From Firmicutes bacterium CAG:341 (lineage in GTDB: Bacteria > Bacillota > Clostridia > Oscillospirales > Acutalibacteraceae): a stretch of DNA of 31,573 bases. This document shows, one piece after another, positions 7,742-13,942 of this stretch. The notes under the pieces were generated by a model that made no database searches, was not told the origin of the DNA, and worked only from the letters and a program-made list of their open reading frames with translations. The stretch lies in NCBI GenBank assembly GCA_000434995.1, contig FR895318.1, positions 77,965 through 109,537 of the forward strand, given 5' to 3'. Numbering within the stretch: the stretch's first letter is position 1; every line of letters begins with the position of its first letter. The position numbers were made by a program, and so were the translations under genes.

Positions 7742-9076
7742 ATGAAGAAAACATTATCAATTTTTCTTTCAATTGTGTTGGCTATGACTTCATGCGTATT
7801 TGCAATAAGTGCAAGCGCAGATGATTCAAAGTACACTTTTGATAAGAACACAAAAACAATCACAATTACAGGTGTAAGCACCGTAAGTGCAAGCTTGTTT
7901 GATGATTTTGAAAAAGTATACGGTAACGCAGTTAATAATTCATCAGATGAATCAGCAAGCACTTCACCGTCAGGTGATGCTTACAGCGCTGTTGAAAACA
8001 TTTGCCTTGAAAAAGGTGTACAAACAGTTGAAAAAAATGCATTTGCAGATTTTTCAAACCTTAAAAATCTTATCGTTTACAATCCTTATTGTTCTTTAGC
8101 ACCGGAAGGCATTTTAGCATCTGTTAACAGAGTTGCAATTTACACTTTTGATGTTAACAACTCAACTGTTAAAGATTATGCTGAAAAGAGAGATGATATT
8201 GATTCAAAAAGCATTTATTCTATTACATTTACAGTAAACGGCAAATCAACTACTGTTAATGCACTTGAAGGTGAAACCGCAAAGGAACTTGCTGAAAAAG
8301 CTCCTGAATTCCCATTTGAAGCATATCACAGCCATAAAAACGATGTTGATACTTACTACAAATGGTCACCAGAACTTACTGATGTCAGCGCAAGTGCATC
8401 ATACAAAGCAGTATTATCAAGCAAAGTTGCTTGCCAGCATATTGAAAAAGTAGTTAAGGAAGCTACTTGCCAGGAAGAAGGTCGTGTTCAGGTAATTTGT
8501 GCTGTTACAGGCAATGTACTTGGTGAAAATGTAATTTCTAAAAAGCCGCACAATTTTGATAACAATGCAGAATATTGTGCTAACGGTTGCGGTACTAAAA
8601 ACCCTAACTATAAAGCACCTGTAAATCCTTCACAGCCGGTTGTTCCTTCAACTGCACCTGCAACTTCAACCACTACATCAACCACACAAGCTGCTTCTCC
8701 TGCAACAAGCACAATCGTGGCAGCCGCACCTACTGCAAATGCCAAAAAAGTTGACGGTGTTTGGGTTGACCGCAAACTTAAAAAAGCATCTATCTCAAAA
8801 CTTAAAAAGGGCAAGAAATCAATTAAAGCAACTTGGAAAAAGGTAAGTAAAATTAAAGGTTATCAAATTCAAGTAGCTACTGATAAGAAGTTTAAGAAAA
8901 ACAAGAAAACGGTTACAGTTTCAAAGCAAAAAACTACAAAGACAACAATTAAAAAGCTTAAAGCCAAGAAGAAGTATTATGTAAGAATTCGTACTTACAA
9001 AAATGCAAAGTATAACGGCAAAACTGTAAAAGTTTATTCTTCTTGGTCAAAAGTTAAAACTATTAAAACTAAATAA
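7742..9076 (+). CDS. Secreted protein: BspA-like region, Thr/Ser/Pro linker, lysine-rich fibronectin-III-like end
   Basis: A 444-residue exported protein of unknown role. Residues 1-26 are a signal peptide (MKK, a hydrophobic core, then ASA before Asp27). Cys18 lies in a poor lipobox, so signal peptidase I cleavage is more likely. A short region resembling BspA/LRR_5 repeats follows (VEKNAFADFSNLKNLIVYNP, about residues 95-120). After it come a beta-type segment with FTVNGKSTTVNALEGETA and a Cys-containing stretch (CQHIEKVVKEATC and later CANGCG). A low-complexity Thr/Ser/Pro/Ala linker runs from about 290 to 335. The last 94 residues (351-444) look like one fibronectin-III domain (ATWKKVSKIKGYQIQVATD, YYVRIRTY) and contain 33 lysines. 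No LPXTG or S-layer motif is present, so retention at the wall could be by charge. It has its own promoter and terminator. Adhesin-like function is inference. Confidence 0.8.
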   Translation: MKKTLSIFLSIVLAMTSCVFAISASADDSKYTFDKNTKTITITGVSTVSASLFDDFEKVYGNAVNNSSDESASTSPSGDAYSAVENICLEKGVQTVEKNAFADFSNLKNLIVYNPYCSLAPEGILASVNRVAIYTFDVNNSTVKDYAEKRDDIDSKSIYSITFTVNGKSTTVNALEGETAKELAEKAPEFPFEAYHSHKNDVDTYYKWSPELTDVSASASYKAVLSSKVACQHIEKVVKEATCQEEGRVQVICAVTGNVLGENVISKKPHNFDNNAEYCANGCGTKNPNYKAPVNPSQPVVPSTAPATSTTTSTTQAASPATSTIVAAAPTANAKKVDGVWVDRKLKKASISKLKKGKKSIKATWKKVSKIKGYQIQVATDKKFKKNKKTVTVSKQKTTKTTIKKLKAKKKYYVRIRTYKNAKYNGKTVKVYSSWSKVKTIKTK

Positions 9077-9087
9077 ACATATATAAC

Positions 9088-9119
9088 AAATGGCTGTCTC
9101 TTTCGTGAGGCAGCCATTT
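9088..9119 (+). terminator. Terminator hairpin of the secreted-protein gene
   Basis: A 13-pair stem (9088-9100 with 9107-9119, one G-T pair) closes on the loop TTTCGT. The U-tract is short (ATTTC), so it may need the neighbouring hairpin or act mainly as a 3'-end stabiliser. Confidence 0.65.
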
Positions 9120-9160
9120 CAGCGTGTAGAAAAAGTTAAATTATAAATTTCTACACGCTG
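9120..9160. repeat. Perfect 13-bp inverted repeat
   Basis: CAGCGTGTAGAAA (9120-9132) and TTTCTACACGCTG (9148-9160) surround a 15-bp AT spacer. It directly abuts the preceding hairpin. No gene on either strand explains it. It could be the end of a degenerate element or an RNA hairpin. Confidence 0.85.
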
Positions 9161-9231
9161 GCAGACTTTGAGAAAGTGAGATAAATTTTGTATTTTGCGA
9201 GTGGGAGCTGTGCGATGGTACTGCCCCCGAG

Positions 9232-9297
9232 CAAAAGACAAAAAGCGCCAAAAGTGGCTTGAACCAAAAGACAAAAAGCGCAAAAAATAGCTTGGAC
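9232..9297. repeat. Two tandem 33-bp imperfect direct repeats
   Basis: CAAAAGACAAAAAGCGC occurs identically at 9232-9248 and 9265-9281 (period 33). The following bases (9249-9264 and 9282-9297) are also similar, each containing a GGCTTG or AGCTTGG core. The sequence directly shows a duplication, but its function is unknown. Confidence 0.85.
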
Positions 9298-9317
9298 TCG
9301 ATGTCCAAGCTATTTTT
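9283..9317 (+). terminator. Perfect 15-bp hairpin, terminator-like
   Basis: AAAAATAGCTTGGAC (9283-9297) pairs perfectly with GTCCAAGCTATTTTT (9303-9317) around the loop TCGAT. The A/T ends give a U-rich 3' side in both directions, so it could terminate on either strand. It grows out of the second direct-repeat copy. Confidence 0.6.
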
Positions 9318-9325
9318 CACAATCC

Positions 9326-9370
9326 CTCCGAGTGCAACAAGTTGCACCCACCTCCCTTTACAAGGGAGGC
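9326..9370. repeat. Probable dispersed palindromic (REP/MITE-like) repeat
   Basis: Two adjacent small palindromes: GTGCAAC-AA-GTTGCAC (9332-9347) and CCTCCCTT-TAC-AAGGGAGG (9351-9369). From memory, blocks with the core CACCTCCCTTTACAAGGGAGGC are scattered between genes in many gut Clostridia genomes, with a variable first hairpin. The palindromes are seen in the sequence; the dispersed nature is recollection and cannot be tested in one window. Confidence 0.6.
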
Positions 9371-9425
9371 AAAAAGGTTTATTTATTTTATTCGGCGCGC
9401 TTTAGCCACTTTATCGACAGTCTGA

Positions 9426-9453
9426 AGCCACTTCAAAAGAAGTGGCTTTTTTT
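9426..9453 (+). terminator. Strong rho-independent terminator upstream of htpG
   Basis: AGCCACTTC (9426-9434) pairs with GAAGTGGCT (9439-9447) around AAAA, followed by a run of seven T. An extra AGCCACTT copy at 9404-9411 could compete for the same 3' arm. It isolates htpG from upstream transcription. Confidence 0.85.
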
Positions 9454-9477
9454 ATGTAAATAAATTATTAACACCTA

Positions 9478-9505
9478 TTGACATTAAAAGAAAATGGATT
9501 ATAAT
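9478..9505 (+). promoter_or_regulatory. Sigma-A promoter of htpG
   Basis: TTGACA (9478-9483) and TATAAT (9500-9505), both consensus, with a 16-bp spacer. The start would be near 9512, at the left arm of the CIRCE element, so HrcA binding would occlude RNA polymerase. Confidence 0.85.
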
Positions 9506-9510
9506 ATAAA

Positions 9511-9537
9511 TTAGCACTCGGGTTATAAGAGTGCTAA
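9511..9537. promoter_or_regulatory. CIRCE operator (HrcA binding site), perfect
   Basis: TTAGCACTC (9511-9519), nine bases, then GAGTGCTAA (9529-9537): an exact match to the CIRCE consensus TTAGCACTC-N9-GAGTGCTAA. It is the binding site of the heat-shock repressor HrcA, normally found before groESL and dnaK operons. Here it covers the start of the htpG transcript. Confidence 0.97.
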
Positions 9538-9559
9538 TTTGATTAAAAAGGTGATAAAT

Positions 9560-11440
9560 ATGAGAAAAAAGCAATTTAAAGCAGAGTCTAAAAAACTGCT
9601 TGATATGATGATAAATTCCATTTACACTCACAAAGAAATATTTTTGCGTGAGCTTATTTCAAATGCCAGCGATGCGATAGACAAGCTGTATTTTAAATCC
9701 CTTACAGATGACAGCGTAAAACTTGCAAGAGAAGATTTTAAAATTCACATTGATTTGGATAAAGAAAGCAGAACAATTAAAATTACCGATAACGGTATCG
9801 GTATGACAGCTGAAGAACTTGAAAATAACCTTGGTACTATTGCAAAAAGCGGTTCTTTCAACTTCAAAAAAGAAAATGCCGATAATGAAAAAGCTGACGA
9901 TATTTCTGTAATCGGTCAATTCGGTGTCGGCTTTTATTCATCATTTATGGTTGCCGATAAGGTCGAAGTGATTTCAAAAGCGTTTGGCGAAGACATTGCA
10001 CACAAATGGGTTTCAAGCGGCGCAGACGGATACACCATTGAAGAATGCGAAAAGGAAAATGCCGGCACAGAAATTACACTTTATATAAAAGAAGATACCG
10101 AAAACGAAGATTACACAAAATATCTTGAACAGTATACAATAAACGAACTTGTTAAGAAATATTCAGATTATATTCGCTACCCTATCGTAATGGAAATGAG
10201 CCATCAAGTTCCAAACCCTGACAAAGAGGGTGAATACACCACAGAAGTAAGCGAAGAAACACTTAACTCAATGGTTCCGCTTTGGAGGAAGAACAAGAGC
10301 GAAATCAAACCTGAAGAATACAATGAATTTTACAAGCAAAAATTTATGGATTACAGCGACCCACTCCATGTAATTCACACCAAAACCGAGGGTCAAGCTA
10401 CATTTGACGCACTCCTCTACATTCCTGAAAATCCACCGTATGATTTTTATTCAAAGGAATATGAAAAAGGCTTACAGCTTTATTCAAACGGTGTACTTAT
10501 TATGGATAAGTGTGCTGACCTTTTGCCTGACTATTTCAGCTTTGTAAAAGGCCTTGTTGACAGCGCAGATTTAAGCCTTAATATCAGCCGTGAAATGCTT
10601 CAGCACGACCACCAGCTCAAAATCATTGCAAAAGCTATTGATAAAAAGATTAAAAACGAGCTTACAAAAATGCTCAAAAACGATAGAGAAAAATACGAAA
10701 AATTCTTTAAGAGTTTCGGTTTACAGTTAAAATACGGTGTATATGCAAATTACGGTATGGAAAAAGACGGACTTAAAGATTTACTTTTATTTGAAACTTC
10801 TGCCGATGATAAACCGACTACACTTAAGGAATATGTAGGCAGAATGGCTGATTCACAAAATGACATTTATTATGCCTGCGGCGAAAACGCTCAAAAAATA
10901 GCTCTCCTGCCTCAAATTGAAGCTGTTAAAGAAAAAGGCTACGAGGTACTTTACTTCACAGATGAAGTTGATGAATTTGCAATTCAAATGCTTATGGAAT
11001 ATGACGGAAAGCACTTTGTAAACATCTGCAAAGACGATTTAGACTTAAGTACTGACGCCGAAAAAGAAGCCATCACCAAGAAAAATGATGATGCAAAAGA
11101 ACTTCTTGATAAAATGAAAGACGCGCTTGACGGTAAAGTTACAGCCGTAAAGCTTACAAACAAGCTCGGTTCACACCCTGTTTGCCTTTCAGCAGAGGGT
11201 TATGTATCGCTTGAAATGGAAAAAGTTTTGAACTCAATGCCCGGTGCAAACCAAGGTGTAAAGGCACAGCTTGTACTTGAAATCAATGCCGAACATCCGA
11301 TTGTGGATAAGCTTAAAGGTGCAAGTGATGATGACTTAAAGAAATATACAAATCTGCTTTATTCATCGGCAAGGCTTATTGCAGGGCTTGATTTGGAAAA
11401 CCCTACAGAATTTTCAGACGCACTTGCAGATATGATGTAA
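9560..11440 (+). CDS. htpG: Chaperone HtpG (bacterial Hsp90)
   Basis: An ATP-driven homodimeric cytosolic chaperone. The 626-residue length is normal. The GHKL nucleotide site is intact: FLRELISNASDAIDKL with Glu31 and Asn35, ITDNGIGM (75-82) with Asp77, and the glycine lid GQFGVGFYSSFMVADKV (119-135). The middle domain (about 225-490) shows VDSADLSLNISREMLQ with the conserved arginine, and a C-terminal dimerisation domain follows. The ATG at 9560 was chosen over an in-frame TTG at 9539 because AAGGTGA lies five bases before it, and the TTG overlaps the CIRCE region with no ribosome site. It is a single-gene unit bounded by terminators on both sides and probably under HrcA control. Confidence 0.97.
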   Translation: MRKKQFKAESKKLLDMMINSIYTHKEIFLRELISNASDAIDKLYFKSLTDDSVKLAREDFKIHIDLDKESRTIKITDNGIGMTAEELENNLGTIAKSGSFNFKKENADNEKADDISVIGQFGVGFYSSFMVADKVEVISKAFGEDIAHKWVSSGADGYTIEECEKENAGTEITLYIKEDTENEDYTKYLEQYTINELVKKYSDYIRYPIVMEMSHQVPNPDKEGEYTTEVSEETLNSMVPLWRKNKSEIKPEEYNEFYKQKFMDYSDPLHVIHTKTEGQATFDALLYIPENPPYDFYSKEYEKGLQLYSNGVLIMDKCADLLPDYFSFVKGLVDSADLSLNISREMLQHDHQLKIIAKAIDKKIKNELTKMLKNDREKYEKFFKSFGLQLKYGVYANYGMEKDGLKDLLLFETSADDKPTTLKEYVGRMADSQNDIYYACGENAQKIALLPQIEAVKEKGYEVLYFTDEVDEFAIQMLMEYDGKHFVNICKDDLDLSTDAEKEAITKKNDDAKELLDKMKDALDGKVTAVKLTNKLGSHPVCLSAEGYVSLEMEKVLNSMPGANQGVKAQLVLEINAEHPIVDKLKGASDDDLKKYTNLLYSSARLIAGLDLENPTEFSDALADMM

Positions 11441-11444
11441 TTAC

Positions 11445-11489
11445 AAAAGGCAACTATCGTATTTCAAACGACAGTTGCCTTTTATTTTT
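11445..11489 (+). terminator. Terminator of htpG
   Basis: AAAAGGCAACT (11445-11455) pairs with AGTTGCCTTTT (11473-11483). The stem continues through one mismatch with TCGT/ACGA and a seven-base loop, followed by ATTTTT. Confidence 0.88.
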
Positions 11490-11490
11490 C

Positions 11491-11519
11491 AAAAAATAAA
11501 CCCCACAGAATCTGTGGGG
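11491..11519 (-). terminator. Terminator of rplU-prp-rpmA
   Basis: CCCCACAG (11501-11508) and CTGTGGGG (11512-11519) form a GC-rich stem with a three-base loop. On the minus strand it is followed by TTTATTTTTT. It lies back to back with the htpG terminator. Confidence 0.88.
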
Positions 11520-11535
11520 TTTTGTAAATCTTAAA

Positions 11536-11820
11536 TTACTGCTCAACAGGATAAACAGAAACCATCTTTCTGTCCTTACCCATTCTTTCAAACTTAACGG
11601 TGCCATCAACAAGAGCGAAAAGAGTGTCGTCCTTACCGATACCAACATTATTGCCCGGATGAATGTGTGTTCCTCTCTGGCGGTAAAGGATATTGCCTGC
11701 AAGAACAAACTGGCCGTCAGCTCTCTTTGCGCCAAGACGCTTTGATTCTGAATCTCTGCCGTTCTTTGTAGAACCCATACCTTTCTTATGAGCGAAAAGC
11801 TGTAAATCTAATTTAAGCAT
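11536..11820 (-). CDS. rpmA: 50S ribosomal protein L27 (precursor with cleavable N-terminus)
   Basis: A large-subunit protein near the peptidyl-transferase centre. The 94-residue product begins MLKLDLQLFAHKKGMGSTKN. The first nine residues (to Phe9) are the Firmicutes-type leader that must be removed so that Ala10 becomes the N-terminus reaching into the active site. The body (GAKRADGQFVLAGNILYRQRG, HPGNNVGIGKDDTLFA) is classic L27. Its start overlaps the prp stop by 8 bp, so it is translated after its own processing protease. It is the last gene of the three-gene unit. Confidence 0.98.
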   Translation of the reverse strand: MLKLDLQLFAHKKGMGSTKNGRDSESKRLGAKRADGQFVLAGNILYRQRGTHIHPGNNVGIGKDDTLFALVDGTVKFERMGKDRKMVSVYPVEQ

Positions 11821-12136
11821 TATTACACCTCCGATAAATCACTTTTATGTTTTCAGGATATTGCTTTGAAAGCTCGGTCAAATGCAACCTTAAACCTTTC
11901 AGCACATCCTGTGCTTTTGTGGAATTTTCAAGTATCATCAGTTTTAAATACCCATCATCTGACTGAGCGTCACAATCAAGGCCGATGATTTCAGTCACAG
12001 TATTGGCGGCCATTAAACACGCACTCGATACGAAAGCACATATAATGTCTTCCCCTGAGTCAGCACTCATTGAATGCCCCGTCGCTTCAAAACCACACAG
12101 ACCGTTTATTCCACTGTAAAATTCAATACTAATCAT
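11813..12136 (-). CDS. prp: Ribosomal-processing cysteine protease Prp
   Basis: Cleaves the N-terminal extension of L27 in Firmicutes and relatives (YsxB family). In the 107 residues, the catalytic pair His21 and Cys33 is visible in GFEATGHSMSADSGEDIICA, with the conserved acidic spacing between them. The length is typical. The gene lies between rplU (1-bp overlap at 12136) and rpmA (8-bp overlap), the conserved order. The presence of an L27 leader next door independently supports the function. Confidence 0.95.
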   Translation of the reverse strand: MISIEFYSGINGLCGFEATGHSMSADSGEDIICAFVSSACLMAANTVTEIIGLDCDAQSDDGYLKLMILENSTKAQDVLKGLRLHLTELSKQYPENIKVIYRRCNNA

Positions 12137-12444
12137 TACGCATTGATTTTGGTGATCTCAACCTTTGTGTATGGCTGACGATGACCTTTTTTGCGTTTTT
12201 CGTCTTTCTTTGGCTTGTAAGTAAATACAGTAATCTTCTTACCCTTGCCATTCTTAAGAACAGTAGCATCAACAGTAGCTTTAGCACAATCCTTACCTGC
12301 TTTGAAGCTATCATCAGCACCAATTGCAAGAACAGAATCGAATGTTACTTTTTCATCAGCCTGAGCATCAAGCTTTTCGATGTAAAGAACATCACCTTCG
12401 CTAACCTTGTACTGCTTACCACCTGTAACAATAACAGCGTACAT
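12136..12444 (-). CDS. rplU: 50S ribosomal protein L21
   Basis: A 23S-rRNA-binding large-subunit protein. 102 residues beginning MYAVIVTGGKQYKVSEGDVL, a near-invariant L21 N-terminus, and ending in the basic segment KKGHRQPYTKVEI. It is first in the rplU-prp-rpmA unit, with AAGGAG upstream and a structured leader between promoter and gene. Its stop overlaps the prp ATG by one base. Confidence 0.98.
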   Translation of the reverse strand: MYAVIVTGGKQYKVSEGDVLYIEKLDAQADEKVTFDSVLAIGADDSFKAGKDCAKATVDATVLKNGKGKKITVFTYKPKKDEKRKKGHRQPYTKVEITKINA

Positions 12445-12521
12445 AGTCTATAAATCTCCTTTTCAAGTCTCGCTACAATAGGCGAATACCGAGTATTTCT
12501 TGCTTGCCCATAATATGCGGT
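12445..12521 (-). ncRNA. Probable L21 (rplU) leader RNA
   Basis: A leader of about 77 bases between the predicted start (near 12521) and rplU. Minus-strand landmarks are GGGCAAGCAAGAAATACTCGG and a small AATAC/GTATT hairpin. The position and these blocks resemble the Firmicutes L21 leader family, which is thought to allow L21-dependent autoregulation. The family call is from memory and was not checked against a covariance model. Confidence 0.55.
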
Positions 12522-12527
12522 GTAAAG

Positions 12528-12556
12528 ATTATATAATATGTATAATAAAAAGTCAA
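12528..12556 (-). promoter_or_regulatory. Promoter of rplU-prp-rpmA
   Basis: Minus strand: TTGACT (12556-12551), a 17-bp spacer, TATAAT (12533-12528). A strong promoter, as expected for ribosomal proteins. Confidence 0.85.
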
Positions 12557-12773
12557 GAGTTAAATTATAATAATTAAAATTTGAAACTGTATTGTAATTT
12601 CTTTATTTGCAATTAGCATAAGTAAAGTAAAAATCACATAACTATTTTTGTGGTGTGTAATCAAAAAATATCAATTCTATATGCTATCAAACATAATATT
12701 TCGCTAAGAATCAACAATATTGTGATTTTTTTATCAATTTTTTGTGTATATTCACAAAAATCGCATACAATCA
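12557..12773. other. AT-rich spacer between divergent rplU and serC promoters
   Basis: No gene is supported here. One small inverted repeat, TTTTTGTG-TATATT-CACAAAAA (12739-12760), lies 14 bp upstream of the serC -35 and could be a regulator site. A 63-codon ORF crossing the serC promoter (12650-12841) has no ribosome site and a low-complexity Ile/Asn/Lys composition. Confidence 0.6.
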
Positions 12774-12801
12774 TTGACAATAAGTTAAACAATAGTATAA
12801 T
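12774..12801 (+). promoter_or_regulatory. Promoter of serC-serA
   Basis: TTGACA (12774-12779), a 16-bp spacer, TATAAT (12796-12801). A leader of about 48 bases follows, with an AGAGAGGAAA ribosome site. The leader is too short and unstructured for a riboswitch or T-box. Confidence 0.85.
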
Positions 12802-12856
12802 AGGTGATACAGGTTTTAAACAAAATCAATTTTTTATATAAGAGAGGAAACCAATT

Positions 12857-13942
12857 ATGGCAAGAGTTTATAATTTTAGTGCAGGTCCGTCAACACTTCC
12901 TGAAAAAGTGTTAAAGCAAGCAGCAGATGAAATGATGGACTATCAGGGCTGTGGCCAATCAGTAATGGAAATGAGCCATCGTTCAAAAGTATTTGATAAA
13001 ATCATTAAAGATGCAGAAGCACTTATGCGTGAGCTTTACAATGTTCCTGATAATTACAAAGTATTATTCCTTCAGGGTGGTGCATCAGCACAGTTTTCAG
13101 CTATCCCGCTTAATTTTATGAACGGCAGTAAAAAAGCCGATTACATCATTACAGGCCAGTGGGCAAAGAAAGCATTTGCAGAAGCTAAAAAATACGGTGA
13201 TGTTGTTGAAGCTGCATCTTCGGCAGATAAAACATTTACATACATTCCTAAAACAAAGCCTGAAGATTTTCGTGATGATGCAGACTATGTATATATTTGC
13301 ATGAACAATACTATTTACGGTACTGTTTACAAGGAACTCCCACCTGTTGGTGATAAGGTTCTTATTGCCGATGTATCATCATGCGCTCTTTCGCAGCCGC
13401 TTGACATCAGCAAATTCGGTATGGTTTACTTCGGTGCGCAAAAGAATGTTGCACCGGCAGGTCTTGTAGTAGCAATTATCCGCGAAGACCTTTTGGGCAA
13501 CGCAAGAGATATTACACCTGTTATGATGAACTACAAGGTTCAGGCAGACGCAGATTCACTTTACAACACCCCACCTTGCTGGACTATTTATATCTGCAAG
13601 CTTGTTCTTGAATGGATTAAGAATGACATCGGCGGACTTGAAAAGATGAAAGAAAGAAACGAAAAGAAAGCTTCTATTCTTTACAATTTCCTTGATAATT
13701 CTAAATTATTTAAAGGTACAGTTGTGCCTGAAGACCGTTCACTTATGAATGTTCCTTTTGTTATCGGTGATGATGAACTTGAAAAGAAGTTTATTGCCGA
13801 AGCTGAAGCTAACGGATTCGTTAACCTTAAAGGTCACAGAACAGTAGGCGGTATGAGAGCTTCTATCTACAACGCAATGCCAATTGAGGGTGTAGAAAAG
13901 CTTGTTGAATTTATGGCTAAATTTGAGGAGGAAAACAAATAA
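12857..13942 (+). CDS. serC: Phosphoserine aminotransferase
   Basis: A PLP-dependent class-V aminotransferase that converts 3-phosphohydroxypyruvate and glutamate to O-phosphoserine, the second step of serine synthesis. It may also act in pyridoxal-phosphate synthesis. The 361 residues begin VYNFSAGPSTLPEKVL, the family signature. LFLQGGASAQF (70-80) binds the cofactor phosphate, and Lys196 in YFGAQKNVAPAG is the expected Schiff-base lysine. The C-terminal GHRTVGGMRASIYNA carries the substrate-binding arginines. The gene overlaps serA by one base, so the two pathway enzymes are co-translated. No serB phosphatase gene is within view. Confidence 0.97.
   Translation: MARVYNFSAGPSTLPEKVLKQAADEMMDYQGCGQSVMEMSHRSKVFDKIIKDAEALMRELYNVPDNYKVLFLQGGASAQFSAIPLNFMNGSKKADYIITGQWAKKAFAEAKKYGDVVEAASSADKTFTYIPKTKPEDFRDDADYVYICMNNTIYGTVYKELPPVGDKVLIADVSSCALSQPLDISKFGMVYFGAQKNVAPAGLVVAIIREDLLGNARDITPVMMNYKVQADADSLYNTPPCWTIYICKLVLEWIKNDIGGLEKMKERNEKKASILYNFLDNSKLFKGTVVPEDRSLMNVPFVIGDDELEKKFIAEAEANGFVNLKGHRTVGGMRASIYNAMPIEGVEKLVEFMAKFEEENK

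Larger units (their letters stand above)
9077..9559. other. Long non-coding region between the secreted-protein gene and htpG
   Basis: This 483-bp stretch holds no credible gene. From left to right it contains a terminator hairpin (9088-9119), a 13-bp inverted repeat (9120-9160), a segment of about 70 bp more GC-rich than the flanks, two 33-bp imperfect direct repeats (9232-9297), a 15-bp perfect hairpin (9283-9317), two small palindromes of a probable dispersed repeat (9332-9369), a strong terminator (9426-9453), and finally the htpG promoter and CIRCE operator. Short ORFs across it follow the repeats and have no ribosome sites. Confidence 0.8.

Noticed and set aside
9141..9347. 68-codon minus-strand ORF in the repeat region
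   Set aside because: It runs through the inverted and direct repeats, has no ribosome site and no recognisable protein pattern.
9539..9559. TTG start for htpG at 9539
   Set aside because: It touches the CIRCE arm and lacks a ribosome site; the ATG at 9560 has AAGGTGA and matches HtpG N-termini.
12650..12841. 63-codon plus-strand ORF before serC
   Set aside because: It overlaps the serC promoter, lacks a ribosome site and has a random AT-rich composition.
12802..12856. Riboswitch or T-box before serC
   Set aside because: The leader is only about 48 bases with no T-box motif or strong stem.
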